Shown here: positions 50,090-60,428 of the stretch, in pieces
Layout: the number at the start of each line of letters is the position of its first letter
How positions within the stretch are numbered: position 1 is the first letter of the stretch
Origin: DASQBT01 sp963746955
Lineage (GTDB): Bacteria > Pseudomonadota > Gammaproteobacteria > Burkholderiales > Thiobacillaceae
Length of the DNA stretch: 64,000 nucleotides
Reading direction: 5' to 3'
Assembly: GCA_963746955.1 (NCBI GenBank)
Contig: CAVVDR010000009.1
Span: 186,001-250,000 of the forward strand
The notes under the pieces: generated by a model
What the model saw: the letters and a program-made list of their open reading frames with translations, nothing else
What the model was told of the DNA's origin: nothing
Databases searched by the model: none
Position numbers and translations under genes: made by a program

Positions 50090-53000
50090 TCACTCAAAAT
50101 CATGACTGTAAAACGCGTCGAAACCGCTCTGGCTTCCGGTCGACGCTTCGAACCGGATAGCCGGCTTCAACTGATAAATCACCTTCACCACCTCGCTCAG
50201 GCCATTCACGCTCTGTTCGTAGCTCAACGTTGCCTTGGATGACAAACGCTTGCCTACGCTGACCACCGTGCTGGCAACGTCCTCGCCCGCGCCGGAGCGG
50301 ACATCGAACGTGTCTATGCCCAGTCGCTGAGCGATATCGCGTTGCAGGCTGGATGACTGTCCTTGCGACAGCAGCGCGCTGGCCGCAACCTGGAGCAGGC
50401 CGAACTGTTGTCCTCCGACCTTGGACAGGCCGTGGCCGAAGACCAGCCAGGAGAGTTTTTCCGCGTCCGGCATATCGGGCTTTGAGTAAAGCGTAACCCT
50501 GGGATTGCGCGCGGTACCGGCAACCTGGACGCCCGCCGTGATGTCGCCCGTTTCACGTACGGCGAGCATGTCCAGGCCGGGATTGTTCAGCGGACCGATG
50601 AAGCGCACCGTGCCGTGGCTGACTTTCAGCTTCTGCCCGTACGCGGAGTAGTCCCCTTCCACCACCTGAATCGCGCCGCTCGCCTGCAGGGGTTCCGGCG
50701 CACTGGATCTGAACGTCAGCGCCCCGGCCAGCTTGCCATCCAGCCCATAGCCCTTGAACAGGAAGTCCTCGCCGAGATCAAGCGTGAGCGCCATATCGAG
50801 CGGGAATGCCAGATTGCCCCTGGTCTTCTGGACAGGCGCGCCCTTGACAACAACATCATCCGAAAGGCGCGGCCGTGTTCCGCCCAGTTCCTCGATGCGG
50901 GCCCGGTCCACTTTCAGCTTTCCGCTCAAACCCAGACGACGCTTCTGCAGAGTCAGATCAGCCGGCCCGCTCACCCACATGCGTGCACCGGATCGCAGCA
51001 AGGCGGCAAAGTGCTCAAATTCCAGTTGCAGGTGCGCGTCATCGCGATCGAGATCCGCGCTGCCGCTGAGCCTGATCTGGCCGTCCTGTCCTTTGATCAC
51101 GCCCTTGTTCACCTGAATCTTTCGATCCTTGAGGGTGAGCGCCAACTCACCATCGACGATCCGCACCCCCGGATCGAGGAGGCGCACCTGCAGTTTGTCC
51201 AGATTCAGGCTCCCGTTCACTTCAGGCCGATCCCAGGTACCCGATGCATCGAACGTCACGTCAGCACGAGCGTCGACTTGCGTTCCGACCGGCAGCCAGG
51301 GCTGCAGCAACGCCAGACTGGGCAGGCTTGCCTTGCCGCTGGCAGCCAGCGGCGCCTGCCGCCACGCCGTCTTGAGCGGATCGCCGGACAATTGCATGCG
51401 GCCGCTCAAGCTTGCCCGTCCTCCCGTGCCAGACTCCATTTCCAGGCGCGCGTCGACCTGTCCCTGCCGGGCATTCAACGCCAGCGATAACACTTTCAGT
51501 TGCAGTGCCTGATGCGGATCCTTCACGCTGACGTCACCCGACACTCTCGCCAGCGTCAGCCGTCCATTCAGTTCCGGGTCCAGGTTCACGTCCCAGCTTC
51601 CATTCATCGCCAGGTCCGATTCGAGCGGCAGGGTCGGCGCAACAAATGGGGCAAGCGCCGCCCATTTCAGGCCGCGTACGCTGCCTTTGGTGGCGACGTG
51701 CTTGTGTTCGATTTGCAGACTCTCAATGTTGACATCGGTCCCGTTAATGCTCAGCCGCGCAGCCTGCAGGGACTGGCGCTGCGCGCTCAGCCCGAGGCGT
51801 GCAGGGGCGAGCAAGCTCAGGGTCAGGGGCGACTTTGTCATCGACCGGCCGTGCAGACTTTCGACCCAGCCCTCCCACTGCCCGTTGTCTGCAAGCGCGC
51901 CGTGCAGGCTGGCTTCGACCTCGCCCTGTGCGAGCCTCAAGCCAAGCGTCAATCGGTGGTCTGCGCGCGATCCGCTCAGTTGTGCTACCAGGGTCTTGAG
52001 CTGGACAGCAGCCAAACTCACCTGGCGCCCGGACCCCTCAGCCCAGACTTGACCGGTACGCCCGGGCTGCAGCCGTGCGCGCAACTCAAGCGTTTCCGCC
52101 CTGATCCCGCCAAACATCTGCAACTGGCTGGCCCGGGCAGTCAAGTTCAGGCCCGGGTTTTCCAGTCTGCCCTGCAGGCTCCCACTGCTTTGCAGGCTGC
52201 CTTTCAGCTTGAATCCCAGGTTCTCCAAATGCGGCGCATCAATGTCCCAGTTCAGTCGGTCATGCGCATTTCCATACGCGCCCTTTACCTGAAGGTGGTT
52301 TCCGGCCAGCAGCAAGTCTGCATCGATCCCGGCCAGGTGGGCATTCTGCCAGCCTCCGCTTGCGTGTCCAGTCACCAGCCGGCCCTGCAGCTCGCCTCGA
52401 TCCAGGCGCACCTGCCCCTGCACCATCAGGCCCGGTTTGCGCTGGCCGTCGAGCTGGATTGCGGCATTCAGGCTGCCCGACGGAAACTTGCCGAAGCGCG
52501 CCGGGTTCAGATTCTCCACGCGCGCACCCAGGGCAAACGCGCCGTCCCCGGTCAATGCATAACGGCCACTGGCCTGCAGGCGGGTATCACGCGAGTGCCC
52601 TTTGAGGGATTCCAGGGTCAGCGCATCGCCCGCATGCCTGATCTGCCCTTCCAGCGCATCCTTGCCTTCAGCCAGCTTCAGGGTCAGCACCTGCTGCCGG
52701 CTATCGCCCGTCAGACTCAAATGCGTGCTCAAGTTGCTGACGGCCAACCGGGTGTCGATCGCCTTGAGATTGATGCCGGGTGAGTTCAACTGAAAATCGG
52801 CCTGGCCGGAACGCCAGTGGCCCTGTCCCTGAAACTGCCCGGCGCGGCTCAGATCGATTTGCATTTGATCCAGCGTGACATTTTGTCCATCGCCCTCAAC
52901 CACTGCACGCAACGCGCTCAGTGGCAGCCTGCCCTGATCGAGCGAACCGGGGGTGTCGTTGTCAACCGCCAGTTGTCCCAGCAGACCACCCTGTGCGCTG

Positions 53001-53857
53001 CTGCTGAACTGTCCGGACAGGTTCAGGCTCGCCTGCGGCGCGCTGGCAAAAAGCGTTCTGGGATTCAGGCCTTCCGCAGCGATGACAAGATGCTGCACCG
53101 GCAGCGCAGTGAAGGGCGCCAGTTTCAGATAGGCTTTCAGCTTCAGTCCGTCACCGGCAGCCAGAGCCTTGATGACCGGCTCCAGTAAGCTGCCCGCGAT
53201 GTCCGCCTGCACGCCGAGCAGGACAGGGCTCTGGCGCGTGCCCGAAAGCTGGCCCGCCAGCGCAAAGGGCGAGCGCTTCTTCAGTCGCAGTCGCCCCGCC
53301 AGCGTCCCCCACTGGCTTTGCAAATGCTGCAACTCAAGCAAATAGCGCCCGTCGTCGGCAAGCTTCGCGCGCCCGTCGGTAAAGGTCTGCTTGCCGCCCG
53401 GCCGGGACAGCACCAACGTGTCGAGGCCGGCCTCGTCGATTCTCAGGCTGACAGGCAACGCCAGACTCTGCGGCGCCTCCAGTGGCTTGCTGCGCGGCTT
53501 CAGCAGGTCAATCTCCAGCCGGGCAAGATGCACGCGCGTGACATGCAGGGAGCGCTCCCACAACTCGGCGGGTTGCCACTCCAGCGACAGGCCCTGCAGG
53601 CGGATGCGCTTGTCAGGCAAGGAAAGGGTCAGCGTTTTCAGTTTCAGCGGACCGCGGATATCGCCTGACAAGCCCGTTACCTGCAAACGTCCGCCGCTGA
53701 GGTCCTGCGCCTGCTGCACCAGCCATTTAAGCCCCGCGGGATGAAACGGCAGGACCAGCACTGTCGCGAGCAACGCCAGACAGAGCGTCGCAACGATCGC
53801 CAGCCAGCGCCAGGCAGGCTTCAAAACGCGACTCCCAGGGTGAAGTGCAGACGCCAT
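50090..53857 (-). CDS. tamB: TamB-like translocation/assembly module protein
   Basis: 1255 residues. One N-terminal helix (WLAIVATLCLALLATVLVLPF) is followed by a very long beta-strand-rich periplasmic region with AsmA-like repeats. The C-terminal DUF490 domain has GDYSAYGQKLKVSHGTVRF, LDMLAVRETGDITAGVQVAGT and SWLVFGHGL. TamB works with TamA in outer membrane protein insertion and phospholipid transport. It overlaps tamA by 37 bases; a TTG at 53824 is an alternative start. Confidence 0.93.
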   Translation of the reverse strand: MASALHPGSRVLKPAWRWLAIVATLCLALLATVLVLPFHPAGLKWLVQQAQDLSGGRLQVTGLSGDIRGPLKLKTLTLSLPDKRIRLQGLSLEWQPAELWERSLHVTRVHLARLEIDLLKPRSKPLEAPQSLALPVSLRIDEAGLDTLVLSRPGGKQTFTDGRAKLADDGRYLLELQHLQSQWGTLAGRLRLKKRSPFALAGQLSGTRQSPVLLGVQADIAGSLLEPVIKALAAGDGLKLKAYLKLAPFTALPVQHLVIAAEGLNPRTLFASAPQASLNLSGQFSSSAQGGLLGQLAVDNDTPGSLDQGRLPLSALRAVVEGDGQNVTLDQMQIDLSRAGQFQGQGHWRSGQADFQLNSPGINLKAIDTRLAVSNLSTHLSLTGDSRQQVLTLKLAEGKDALEGQIRHAGDALTLESLKGHSRDTRLQASGRYALTGDGAFALGARVENLNPARFGKFPSGSLNAAIQLDGQRKPGLMVQGQVRLDRGELQGRLVTGHASGGWQNAHLAGIDADLLLAGNHLQVKGAYGNAHDRLNWDIDAPHLENLGFKLKGSLQSSGSLQGRLENPGLNLTARASQLQMFGGIRAETLELRARLQPGRTGQVWAEGSGRQVSLAAVQLKTLVAQLSGSRADHRLTLGLRLAQGEVEASLHGALADNGQWEGWVESLHGRSMTKSPLTLSLLAPARLGLSAQRQSLQAARLSINGTDVNIESLQIEHKHVATKGSVRGLKWAALAPFVAPTLPLESDLAMNGSWDVNLDPELNGRLTLARVSGDVSVKDPHQALQLKVLSLALNARQGQVDARLEMESGTGGRASLSGRMQLSGDPLKTAWRQAPLAASGKASLPSLALLQPWLPVGTQVDARADVTFDASGTWDRPEVNGSLNLDKLQVRLLDPGVRIVDGELALTLKDRKIQVNKGVIKGQDGQIRLSGSADLDRDDAHLQLEFEHFAALLRSGARMWVSGPADLTLQKRRLGLSGKLKVDRARIEELGGTRPRLSDDVVVKGAPVQKTRGNLAFPLDMALTLDLGEDFLFKGYGLDGKLAGALTFRSSAPEPLQASGAIQVVEGDYSAYGQKLKVSHGTVRFIGPLNNPGLDMLAVRETGDITAGVQVAGTARNPRVTLYSKPDMPDAEKLSWLVFGHGLSKVGGQQFGLLQVAASALLSQGQSSSLQRDIAQRLGIDTFDVRSGAGEDVASTVVSVGKRLSSKATLSYEQSVNGLSEVVKVIYQLKPAIRFEASTGSQSGFDAFYSHDFE

Positions 53858-55608
53858 TGGTGGATTTGCTCGCCGTACGCGACATCCAGATTGACCGGCC
53901 CAATGGGCGAGCGGTAGCGCGCGCCCAGGCCCGCCCCCGTGTGCATGCGCAATTCACTCAACTGTTCCTCAGCATCACCAGTATCGACGAACAGGGCCGC
54001 ACCCCAGTCCCGGGTAAAGAAACAGTTGTATTCGACGCTGCCCGTAACCAGATATTGGGTGGGCACCACATCCCCGGCCACCTTGGGGCCCAAGCTCTGA
54101 TAGGGATAGCCGCGCACCGAGTTGTCGCCGCCGGCGCGAAACAGGAAGTCGCTCGGCACCCCCCAATCTCGACTGGTCAGCACGCTGCCGAACTCTGCGC
54201 GCGCAATCAGCCTGGAGCGACGCCCCAGCGGGATGAACTGGCTGTGCCTAGCGTACAAACGCACAAAGTAATCATTGGGCTGGCCGGGATCGAAACCGCC
54301 TCCGCCCTGCAGGCTCGTGACCCAGCCGCGTCTGGGGTAGAACTGTTCTCCTACCGTGCGATACACCCAGCCATAGTTCAGGCTGGCCGCCTGGTTGTGT
54401 TCCTGGCTGCCCGCCAGAGCAAGCAGTTCGCTCTCATATTGTGCTGTCAGCGTGGTAGTCAGCGGCCCTCTCTGACGGCTGCGCGTGGCCGGGACCTGCA
54501 AAGTGCGGCTGACCGCGCCTTCCACGTCGCTGCGCTTCAGGGTCAGGCCAAGGCTGTCATCATAGCCGCGCACCGTTCTGGGCCGTGACAGTTGGCCAGT
54601 GACCTGCTGCTCACGCGCGTTGAATGTCGTGTCCAGACTGAGCCGCAGCGCCGATCCCCCCAGTTTGCGCAGCCGGTAACCCAACTGGGCGCGGAGTCCG
54701 GTATCGGTGCTTGCCCCCAGGCCGATACTCACCTGCTGTTTCTTGTTCTCCTTGACCTGAACCTTGATCGGCAGACTGTTCGCGACTTCCGGGCGGGCGT
54801 CAACGGATACGGAAACTTGCGCAAAATAGCCGGTAGCCTCCAGCGCCCGTTGATACGCCAGCAGGCGCGCCTGATCGTAAACCTCGCCGCGGCTCATGGG
54901 TTTGAGGTTCTCTACTGCCGAGCGTGGATAACGTTCCAGTCCTTCCACCTGAACATCTCCAAAATGAAACAGCGGTCCGCTATCGACCACCAGGCTCAAC
55001 CTGGCCTGCTGATGTTCCGGATCGATCAACGCCTCACTCGAGGCCAGCCGGGCCGCCGGATAGCCCTTGCTCCACAACGGTTCAAGCACGCTTGTCTTGG
55101 TCTTGTCCCAGCCGGCCTGGCGGAAGGGTTCTCCAACCTTCAGGGCGACTTGCCTGCGCATAATTGCCATGCGCCGCTTGGCCTCGGCCTGTCGGGCCAG
55201 CGGCCCGTCAAGCCGGACATTGATTTCGGAAACCAGAGTGCGCGGGCCGGCTTTGACCTGATAGGTGGCACGCCATCCCGCTGGCGCTCTTTCGAGCTTG
55301 CCCGTCACGGTGGGCGAAAAATAGCCCTCGGTCGCCAAGAGCTCCCGGGCTGTTTGCAGACCCTGGTCAAACACCCGTTGCCATTCGTCGGCAGGCAACG
55401 CGTCGGGCTTGTCTTCCAGGAGCGTGACGATGTCCAGGTGTTTTTCCAGCAGAGGCCGGAGGTCACCGGATGCCTTGACAGCAAGCGTGTTGCCGGCCTG
55501 CACGCCATGTGCCATCACAATGCAGAGAATCAGCAGCAGAAGACGCGGACAATCAAGGCCCAAAGGTGACGTGCGACATGCGGATTGAGAAGTGGCTGGG
55601 TCAGTCAC
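53821..55608 (-). CDS. tamA: TamA-like outer membrane protein (BamA superfamily)
   Basis: 595 residues, starting with GTG. A signal peptide (LLLLILCIVMAHGVQA) is followed by about three POTRA domains (GPLFHFGDVQVEGLERYP in the last) and a 16-strand barrel with FFRAGGDNSVRGYPYQSLGP, the conserved loop-6 VRGY motif, ending in LHFTLGVAF with the C-terminal aromatic signal. It is first in the tamA-tamB operon. Confidence 0.94.
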   Translation of the reverse strand: MTDPATSQSACRTSPLGLDCPRLLLLILCIVMAHGVQAGNTLAVKASGDLRPLLEKHLDIVTLLEDKPDALPADEWQRVFDQGLQTARELLATEGYFSPTVTGKLERAPAGWRATYQVKAGPRTLVSEINVRLDGPLARQAEAKRRMAIMRRQVALKVGEPFRQAGWDKTKTSVLEPLWSKGYPAARLASSEALIDPEHQQARLSLVVDSGPLFHFGDVQVEGLERYPRSAVENLKPMSRGEVYDQARLLAYQRALEATGYFAQVSVSVDARPEVANSLPIKVQVKENKKQQVSIGLGASTDTGLRAQLGYRLRKLGGSALRLSLDTTFNAREQQVTGQLSRPRTVRGYDDSLGLTLKRSDVEGAVSRTLQVPATRSRQRGPLTTTLTAQYESELLALAGSQEHNQAASLNYGWVYRTVGEQFYPRRGWVTSLQGGGGFDPGQPNDYFVRLYARHSQFIPLGRRSRLIARAEFGSVLTSRDWGVPSDFLFRAGGDNSVRGYPYQSLGPKVAGDVVPTQYLVTGSVEYNCFFTRDWGAALFVDTGDAEEQLSELRMHTGAGLGARYRSPIGPVNLDVAYGEQIHQWRLHFTLGVAF

Positions 55609-55811
55609 TGGACGCCGGTACGATCGATAAGTGAGCCTTCATTATGGGCTAAATTGAGCCTCGCTCCGCAGCGGCTCTGCCGTATCATCGGTCCACATTT
55701 CGGCTCTCAAACGTTCCCAAAACTGCAGCAGCCTCAGTAAAGTCGGACAGGCTTCAACATCACCAAAGTAGAGATTTCTAGCCCGATTCTGTCGATTTCA
55801 CAAACAGCGAA

Positions 55812-56060
55812 TTGTTCGGTACGCTGCTGTCTCGACCAAACAAGACGTACCATATTGCAACAAGTTCAGTCTCAGGGGGGATAGCCGAACTTGCATCGAA
55901 CGCACCTTTGGTTGTCGATTTGGACGGCACGCTTACGCCAACGGACACTCTGGTTGAGGCGGTGATTAGAGCGATCAAGCAATCACCACTGATTCTGCTT
56001 CGCCTGCCACTGTGGCTCCTCAAAGGCAGGGCGGAATTCAAGGCATCTCTGGCAGAGCAT
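55812..56060 (+). pseudogene. N-terminal relic of a HAD/UbiA prenyltransferase fusion
   Basis: From about 55905 the frame reads PLVVDLDGTLTPTDTLVEAV and LPLWLLKGRAEFKASLAE. That is the first part (HAD motif I DxDGT) of the fused HAD-hydrolase/UbiA-prenyltransferases often found in polysaccharide clusters. It then loses similarity and stops at 56111, while intact proteins have about 480 residues. The frame opens with TTG at 55812. It looks like the stub left by a deletion next to the glycosyltransferase gene. Confidence 0.65.
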
Positions 56061-56289
56061 TCTACTGGTGGTGCCGCCGTCCGGCCCGGCCGCTCGTGTA
56101 CGCCATGGTGACGCAGACACCTACGCCTATGGAGCAGTGAGCCCGCAGGACGGCCGCTTCGATAGCCTGGTGCTACCACATGTCAATTCCGGAGGAGATT
56201 TCCTGGGGGAATCGACGTTTGACCAAGGGGGCGTAACCCGGAATACTTGGCTTGTGCGGTTGAATTTCCTATCTTTCAAGGAGAAAAAA

Positions 56290-57195
56290 ATGTTCTTTGC
56301 GATCAAGAGAAAACTTAGATTTCTTGCATTTGACCAGAAAGTGAAAGCGATTCTCGAAACTGGCCCGATCGCGTGCAACACCGACGGCGACGCGGTATTT
56401 GTCACCCATGTTTGCGAGATGTATTTCTCCGCTTATCTGCTCGCTCTCAAGTCGATAGCGCGATACATCACGCCAAAGATGATCTATGTGATAGATGACT
56501 TGTCTCTGACCGAGCGCTCCAAGAGGGTTCTGCGGCAGCATGCCAAGGGTGTCGAGATCATCCCCATCACCGAGGTGCGCAATGATCATTGCCCGAGCGG
56601 CGGCGATTGGGAGGGATTCCTGTTGATTGGAGAGATGTCGAGCAGCCATTACTGCATCATGCTCGATGCCGACACGCTCACATTGTCCCCGCTCCCGGAA
56701 GTGCTGGACGCCGTCCACAACAACAACAGCTTCACTCTGGGTACTTGGCCCGATCAGCAGATCGTGTCGATTCATGAAGTGCGGGAGAGTGTTGCGGCGC
56801 TGAAGAGTGAGCATGTCCAGATACTATCGGAAAAGAAACTGGACAAACTGAAGAATGGCGACCAACTGAAGTATGTGCGCGGCTGCGGCGGATTCAGCGG
56901 TTTTGCCAAGGGAAGCGTGTCGCGAAGCGTGATCGATGAGTTCTCGCTGGCCATGACACAGATCGTCGGAAAATCAAAGTGGCTCGAATGGGGAAGCCAG
57001 CAGGTGGCATCGAACTACTTTGTCGCCAATACCGCCGGGGCTGTCGTTCTGCCCTTCCCCAAGTACGCATCCTATGATCCCAGTATCAACCCGCAACGGT
57101 CCGCATTCGTGCATTTTATCGGCACTCACCGATTTAAAAACGGGGTGTATGCGGAGACGGCGCGCAAGGCCATCAAGGAGATGCCGAGGAACTGA
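56290..57195 (+). CDS. Putative glycosyltransferase with DxD motif
   Basis: 301 residues from ATG 56290, chosen because AAGGAG stands about seven bases upstream; the frame is open to 56068 but that part is not protein-like. There is a GT-A-type motif YCIMLDADTL with D126/D128, preceded by IYVIDDLSLTERSKRVL. It is soluble or membrane-peripheral, with no helix. It fits a sugar transferase for surface polysaccharide or glycoprotein, but neither donor nor acceptor can be inferred. Confidence 0.7.
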   Translation: MFFAIKRKLRFLAFDQKVKAILETGPIACNTDGDAVFVTHVCEMYFSAYLLALKSIARYITPKMIYVIDDLSLTERSKRVLRQHAKGVEIIPITEVRNDHCPSGGDWEGFLLIGEMSSSHYCIMLDADTLTLSPLPEVLDAVHNNNSFTLGTWPDQQIVSIHEVRESVAALKSEHVQILSEKKLDKLKNGDQLKYVRGCGGFSGFAKGSVSRSVIDEFSLAMTQIVGKSKWLEWGSQQVASNYFVANTAGAVVLPFPKYASYDPSINPQRSAFVHFIGTHRFKNGVYAETARKAIKEMPRN

Positions 57196-57448
57196 TCAGG
57201 TCATCGCCGACTGTACCGGGCGATGCGAGGGGGATGGCACCACGGCGTTCGAACTACAAGCAATATCGTTGAGCCCGCCAGTAGATGATCTGATAGGCCA
57301 AGAGATCCTTAACGCCCAATTCAGGACCGGTAGACGTTCCGTGCCTTGGTGAAGAGAAACGTCTTTAGCCACAAGACGTGAGCGCGAATTCCGGATATCA
57401 AGATGGCGCGGATGCACCGTAAGCAAAGGATGCCGGATTGCAAGACCC
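57196..57448. other. Intergenic region between glycosyltransferase and dgt
   Basis: Convergent gene ends. Neither a gene nor a clear terminator hairpin was seen in these 253 bases. Confidence 0.4.
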
Positions 57449-58573
57449 TTAGACACGTTCATCAATACCGTAGAGTTTCCTGTATTCTAGGCTAGCATAA
57501 CGGTCGGTCATGCCGGCGATGTAGTCGGCAATTGCCCGTGCCTTGTCATGATGAGCCCGGTGCTGGTGCTCCGGCGGCAGCAGGCGGGGCTCGGCGAGAA
57601 AAGCTTCGAACAACTCGCTGATAATGCGCTCGGCCTTCTTGGTCATGCGCGCCACCTTGTAGTGACGGTACAAGTGATTGCGCAGGAACTGCTTGAGGGC
57701 CAGGTTTTCCTCTGCCACGCCCGTGGAAAAACTCACCAGCGGCGCCGCCTTGCGCACCTCTTCCAGGCTCTGCACGCCAGCCACATTCAGACTTTCAACT
57801 GTGTTTTGCACCAGATCCAGAATCAGGGTGTTGATCATGCGCCGCACGGTTTCGTTAATCAGCCGGCGGCCATTGAGCCTGGGGTACTTGGTCTTGGCTT
57901 CATTCAAATGCCGGGCAAACAGGCTCACTTCCTCAAGCTGCTCCAGCCCTATGAGGCCCGAACGCAGGCCGTCATCGACATCGTGGTTGTTGTAGGCGAT
58001 CTCGTCCGCCAGATTGGTCACCTGGGCTTCCAGCCCGGGCTGCTGCTTAAGCAGGAAGCGCTCGCCCACGTCGCCCAGCAGACGGGCATGATGCTGGGTG
58101 CAATGCTTGAGGATGCCTTCGCGGGTTTCAAAGCAAAGATTCAAACCGTCGAACTCGGCGTAGCGTTCCTCCAGTTCATCCACCACCCGCAGGCTTTGCA
58201 GGTTGTGCTCGAATCCGCCAAACTCGCGCATGCAATGATTGAGCGCGTCCTGCCCCGCATGGCCGAATGGGGTATGGCCCAGATCGTGGGCCAGCGACAC
58301 CGCTTCGGTCAGTTCCTCGTTGAGCCTGAGCATGCGGGCAATGGTGCGGCCGATCTGGGCGACTTCCAGGCTGTGGGTGAGCCGCGTGCGAAACAGATCG
58401 CCCTCGTGGTTCACGAACACCTGAGTCTTGTATTCCAATCGGCGGAACGCCGTGCAGTGAATAATGCGGTCGCGGTCGCGCTGGAATTCGCCGCGCGGTG
58501 CGGCAGGCGGCTCCGGGTGCCGTCGGCCTCGGCTCTGGGCGTCCTGGGTTGCGTAGGAAGCTAGGGCGTGCAT
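57449..58573 (-). CDS. dgt: dGTPase-like HD-domain triphosphohydrolase
   Basis: 374 residues. The HD metal site is visible in RTRLTHSLEVAQIGR and LAHDLGHTPFGHAGQDAL, with FRRLEYKTQVFVNHEGD near the N-terminus and a later LADEIAYNNHDVDDGL. It hydrolyses dNTPs to nucleoside and triphosphate (type-2 dGTPase family). It lies six bases after aroB on the same strand, the usual aroB-dgt arrangement. Confidence 0.93.
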   Translation of the reverse strand: MHALASYATQDAQSRGRRHPEPPAAPRGEFQRDRDRIIHCTAFRRLEYKTQVFVNHEGDLFRTRLTHSLEVAQIGRTIARMLRLNEELTEAVSLAHDLGHTPFGHAGQDALNHCMREFGGFEHNLQSLRVVDELEERYAEFDGLNLCFETREGILKHCTQHHARLLGDVGERFLLKQQPGLEAQVTNLADEIAYNNHDVDDGLRSGLIGLEQLEEVSLFARHLNEAKTKYPRLNGRRLINETVRRMINTLILDLVQNTVESLNVAGVQSLEEVRKAAPLVSFSTGVAEENLALKQFLRNHLYRHYKVARMTKKAERIISELFEAFLAEPRLLPPEHQHRAHHDKARAIADYIAGMTDRYASLEYRKLYGIDERV

Positions 58574-58579
58574 ATCCGG

Positions 58580-59662
58580 TCAGCCCTTCAGGGTAGACAA
58601 CACAGCCTTCACGATCTCGCCCGGCACATCCGCCGTGACAAAGGCCCCGCCGATACTATTCAGCAGGACAAAACGGATCGTGCCCTCTTCCACTTTCTTG
58701 TCCACCCCCATGTAATCCAGATATTTTTCCACCCCCAGCGCCGGCGCTTCAACCGGCAGCCCGGCCCGCGCGATCAGGGATTCGGCCCGGGTCAGGTCGC
58801 TCAAATTAATCAAGCCCATGGCGTGGGACACGCGCGCGGCCAACACCATGCCCGCGCCCACCGCCTCGCCATGCAGCCAGTTGCCGTAGCCCATGCCCGC
58901 CTCGATGGCATGGCCAAAGGTGTGGCCCAGATTGAGCAGCGCACGAATACCGGATTCGCGCTCATCCTGCGCCACCACCTGGGCCTTGATCTCGCATGAT
59001 CGATGGATGGCGTAGGCGATGGCCTGAGGCTCGAGGGCGCGGAGCTTCTCCATGTTGGTTTCCAGCCAGGCGAAAAAATCCTCATCCCAGATCAGGCCGT
59101 ACTTGATGACTTCCGCCAGGCCTGCCGAAAATTCGCGCAACGGCAGGGTCTTGAGTGTGTCGGTATCGGCAAGCACCAGCTTCGGCTGGTAGAACGCGCC
59201 GATCATGTTCTTGCCCAGTGGATGATTGATGCCGGTCTTGCCGCCCACCGAGGAATCCACCTGAGCCAGCAGGGTGGTGGGCACCTGAATGAAGGGCACC
59301 CCGCGCTGGTAACTGGCGGCGGCAAAGCCGGTCAAGTCGCCGATCACGCCGCCGCCCAGCGCAATCAGCGTGGTCTTGCGCTCGGCACGGTTTTGCAGCA
59401 AGGCGTCGAATATCAGATTGAGCGTTTCCCAGTCCTTGTACGCTTCCCCATCCGGCAGGACGATGGGCAACACGCTAACCCCGGCGGACTCCAGCCCGCG
59501 GGTCAGCCGATCCAGATAGAGCGGGCCCACGATGGTGTTGGTCACGATGGCCACCCGCTTTTGGGCCAGATGAGGCGCAAGCAAGTCGGCCCGGCCAATC
59601 AGGCCGGGGCCGATGTGGATGGGGTAGCTGCGTTCGCCAAGATCGACGGTTAAGGTCTGCAT
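58580..59662 (-). CDS. aroB: 3-dehydroquinate synthase
   Basis: 360 residues. NAD site GGGVIGDLTGFAAASYQRG, the PTTLLAQVDSSVGGKTGINHP motif, and zinc ligands E (LAEVIKYG), H (NLGHTFGHAIE) and H (WLHGEAVGAGM). It is the second step of the shikimate pathway. aroK, usually just upstream in Betaproteobacteria, is not there; the upstream 770 bases hold no gene. Confidence 0.96.
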   Translation of the reverse strand: MQTLTVDLGERSYPIHIGPGLIGRADLLAPHLAQKRVAIVTNTIVGPLYLDRLTRGLESAGVSVLPIVLPDGEAYKDWETLNLIFDALLQNRAERKTTLIALGGGVIGDLTGFAAASYQRGVPFIQVPTTLLAQVDSSVGGKTGINHPLGKNMIGAFYQPKLVLADTDTLKTLPLREFSAGLAEVIKYGLIWDEDFFAWLETNMEKLRALEPQAIAYAIHRSCEIKAQVVAQDERESGIRALLNLGHTFGHAIEAGMGYGNWLHGEAVGAGMVLAARVSHAMGLINLSDLTRAESLIARAGLPVEAPALGVEKYLDYMGVDKKVEEGTIRFVLLNSIGGAFVTADVPGEIVKAVLSTLKG

Positions 59663-60428
59663 CCAGATGCTGGGGGAAAAGCGTCCAATGGATTATTCTA
59701 ACCAATGGGCGTGTCCATGAGGCACCTGACGCATCCGCACCGGATAGCCGCACTCCGGGCGCAACACCCATCACGGACATCCACCGATCGGCTTCGGCCC
59801 AATTCAGGCCACTCCGCGGCCTGCGGAGTCCGCAACTTTCTGAGGACGCTTCACAGCCAGACCGGAAGGATAGGGCGCGCTTCCGATCGCGTCGCTAATG
59901 CGATCCGACGCAAAAAGATAAGGCGGCCATCGACATTCCTCACAGTAACAAACCTTGCATTTCGGCCTGATCTTGCCAAACATGGTCAGGTTGATTGGAG
60001 CGGAAGTTCAAGCGACCTGTTCCGCGTGACGCTGAACCTGTGTCCGATTGCAATTGTCTCGTTGTTTGAGCACTTGCGTCCGGCGGAAGGTGGCCACAAT
60101 TTGATCAAGGTCATGGGTTGGCTGAGTCAGGACAGGCAAGAGCCGGACCAGTCATGACTCGGCTGGACCTGGGCATTACGAACGGAGACGCACAATGAAT
60201 TCCCAATAAGACGGGCAGTCCCCTGATTGCCCCCAACCCGCCGGAATCGCCGGAACGGGCTCATGCGTATCGTTTCATCTGTAGACAAACCGTCACCAGC
60301 GTTTTGGTTTCGTCGAGCTTTCCCCCGACGCCTTTCAAGGAATGGCCCCCTGGACTCTGTTTGATCGGCATAACATTTGCATCAGATTTGCAAGATACAA
60401 TGACGATCGCCTCATCCGATAAACACGA
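59663..60428. other. Gene-free region between aroB and the galE relic
   Basis: 766 bases with no supported ORF. A hairpin ACTCCGC-GGCCT-GCGGAGT lies at 59811-59829. It probably holds the aroB promoter and the remains of deleted sequence. No repeat, tRNA or recognisable gene remnant was identified. Confidence 0.5.

Noticed and set aside
56068..56289. Longer start for the glycosyltransferase
   Set aside because: The first 74 codons are not protein-like, and a good ribosome site precedes ATG 56290.
59705..60157. 150-codon plus-strand frame in the gap after aroB
   Set aside because: No ribosome site, low-complexity basic start and no recognisable domain; treated as non-coding.
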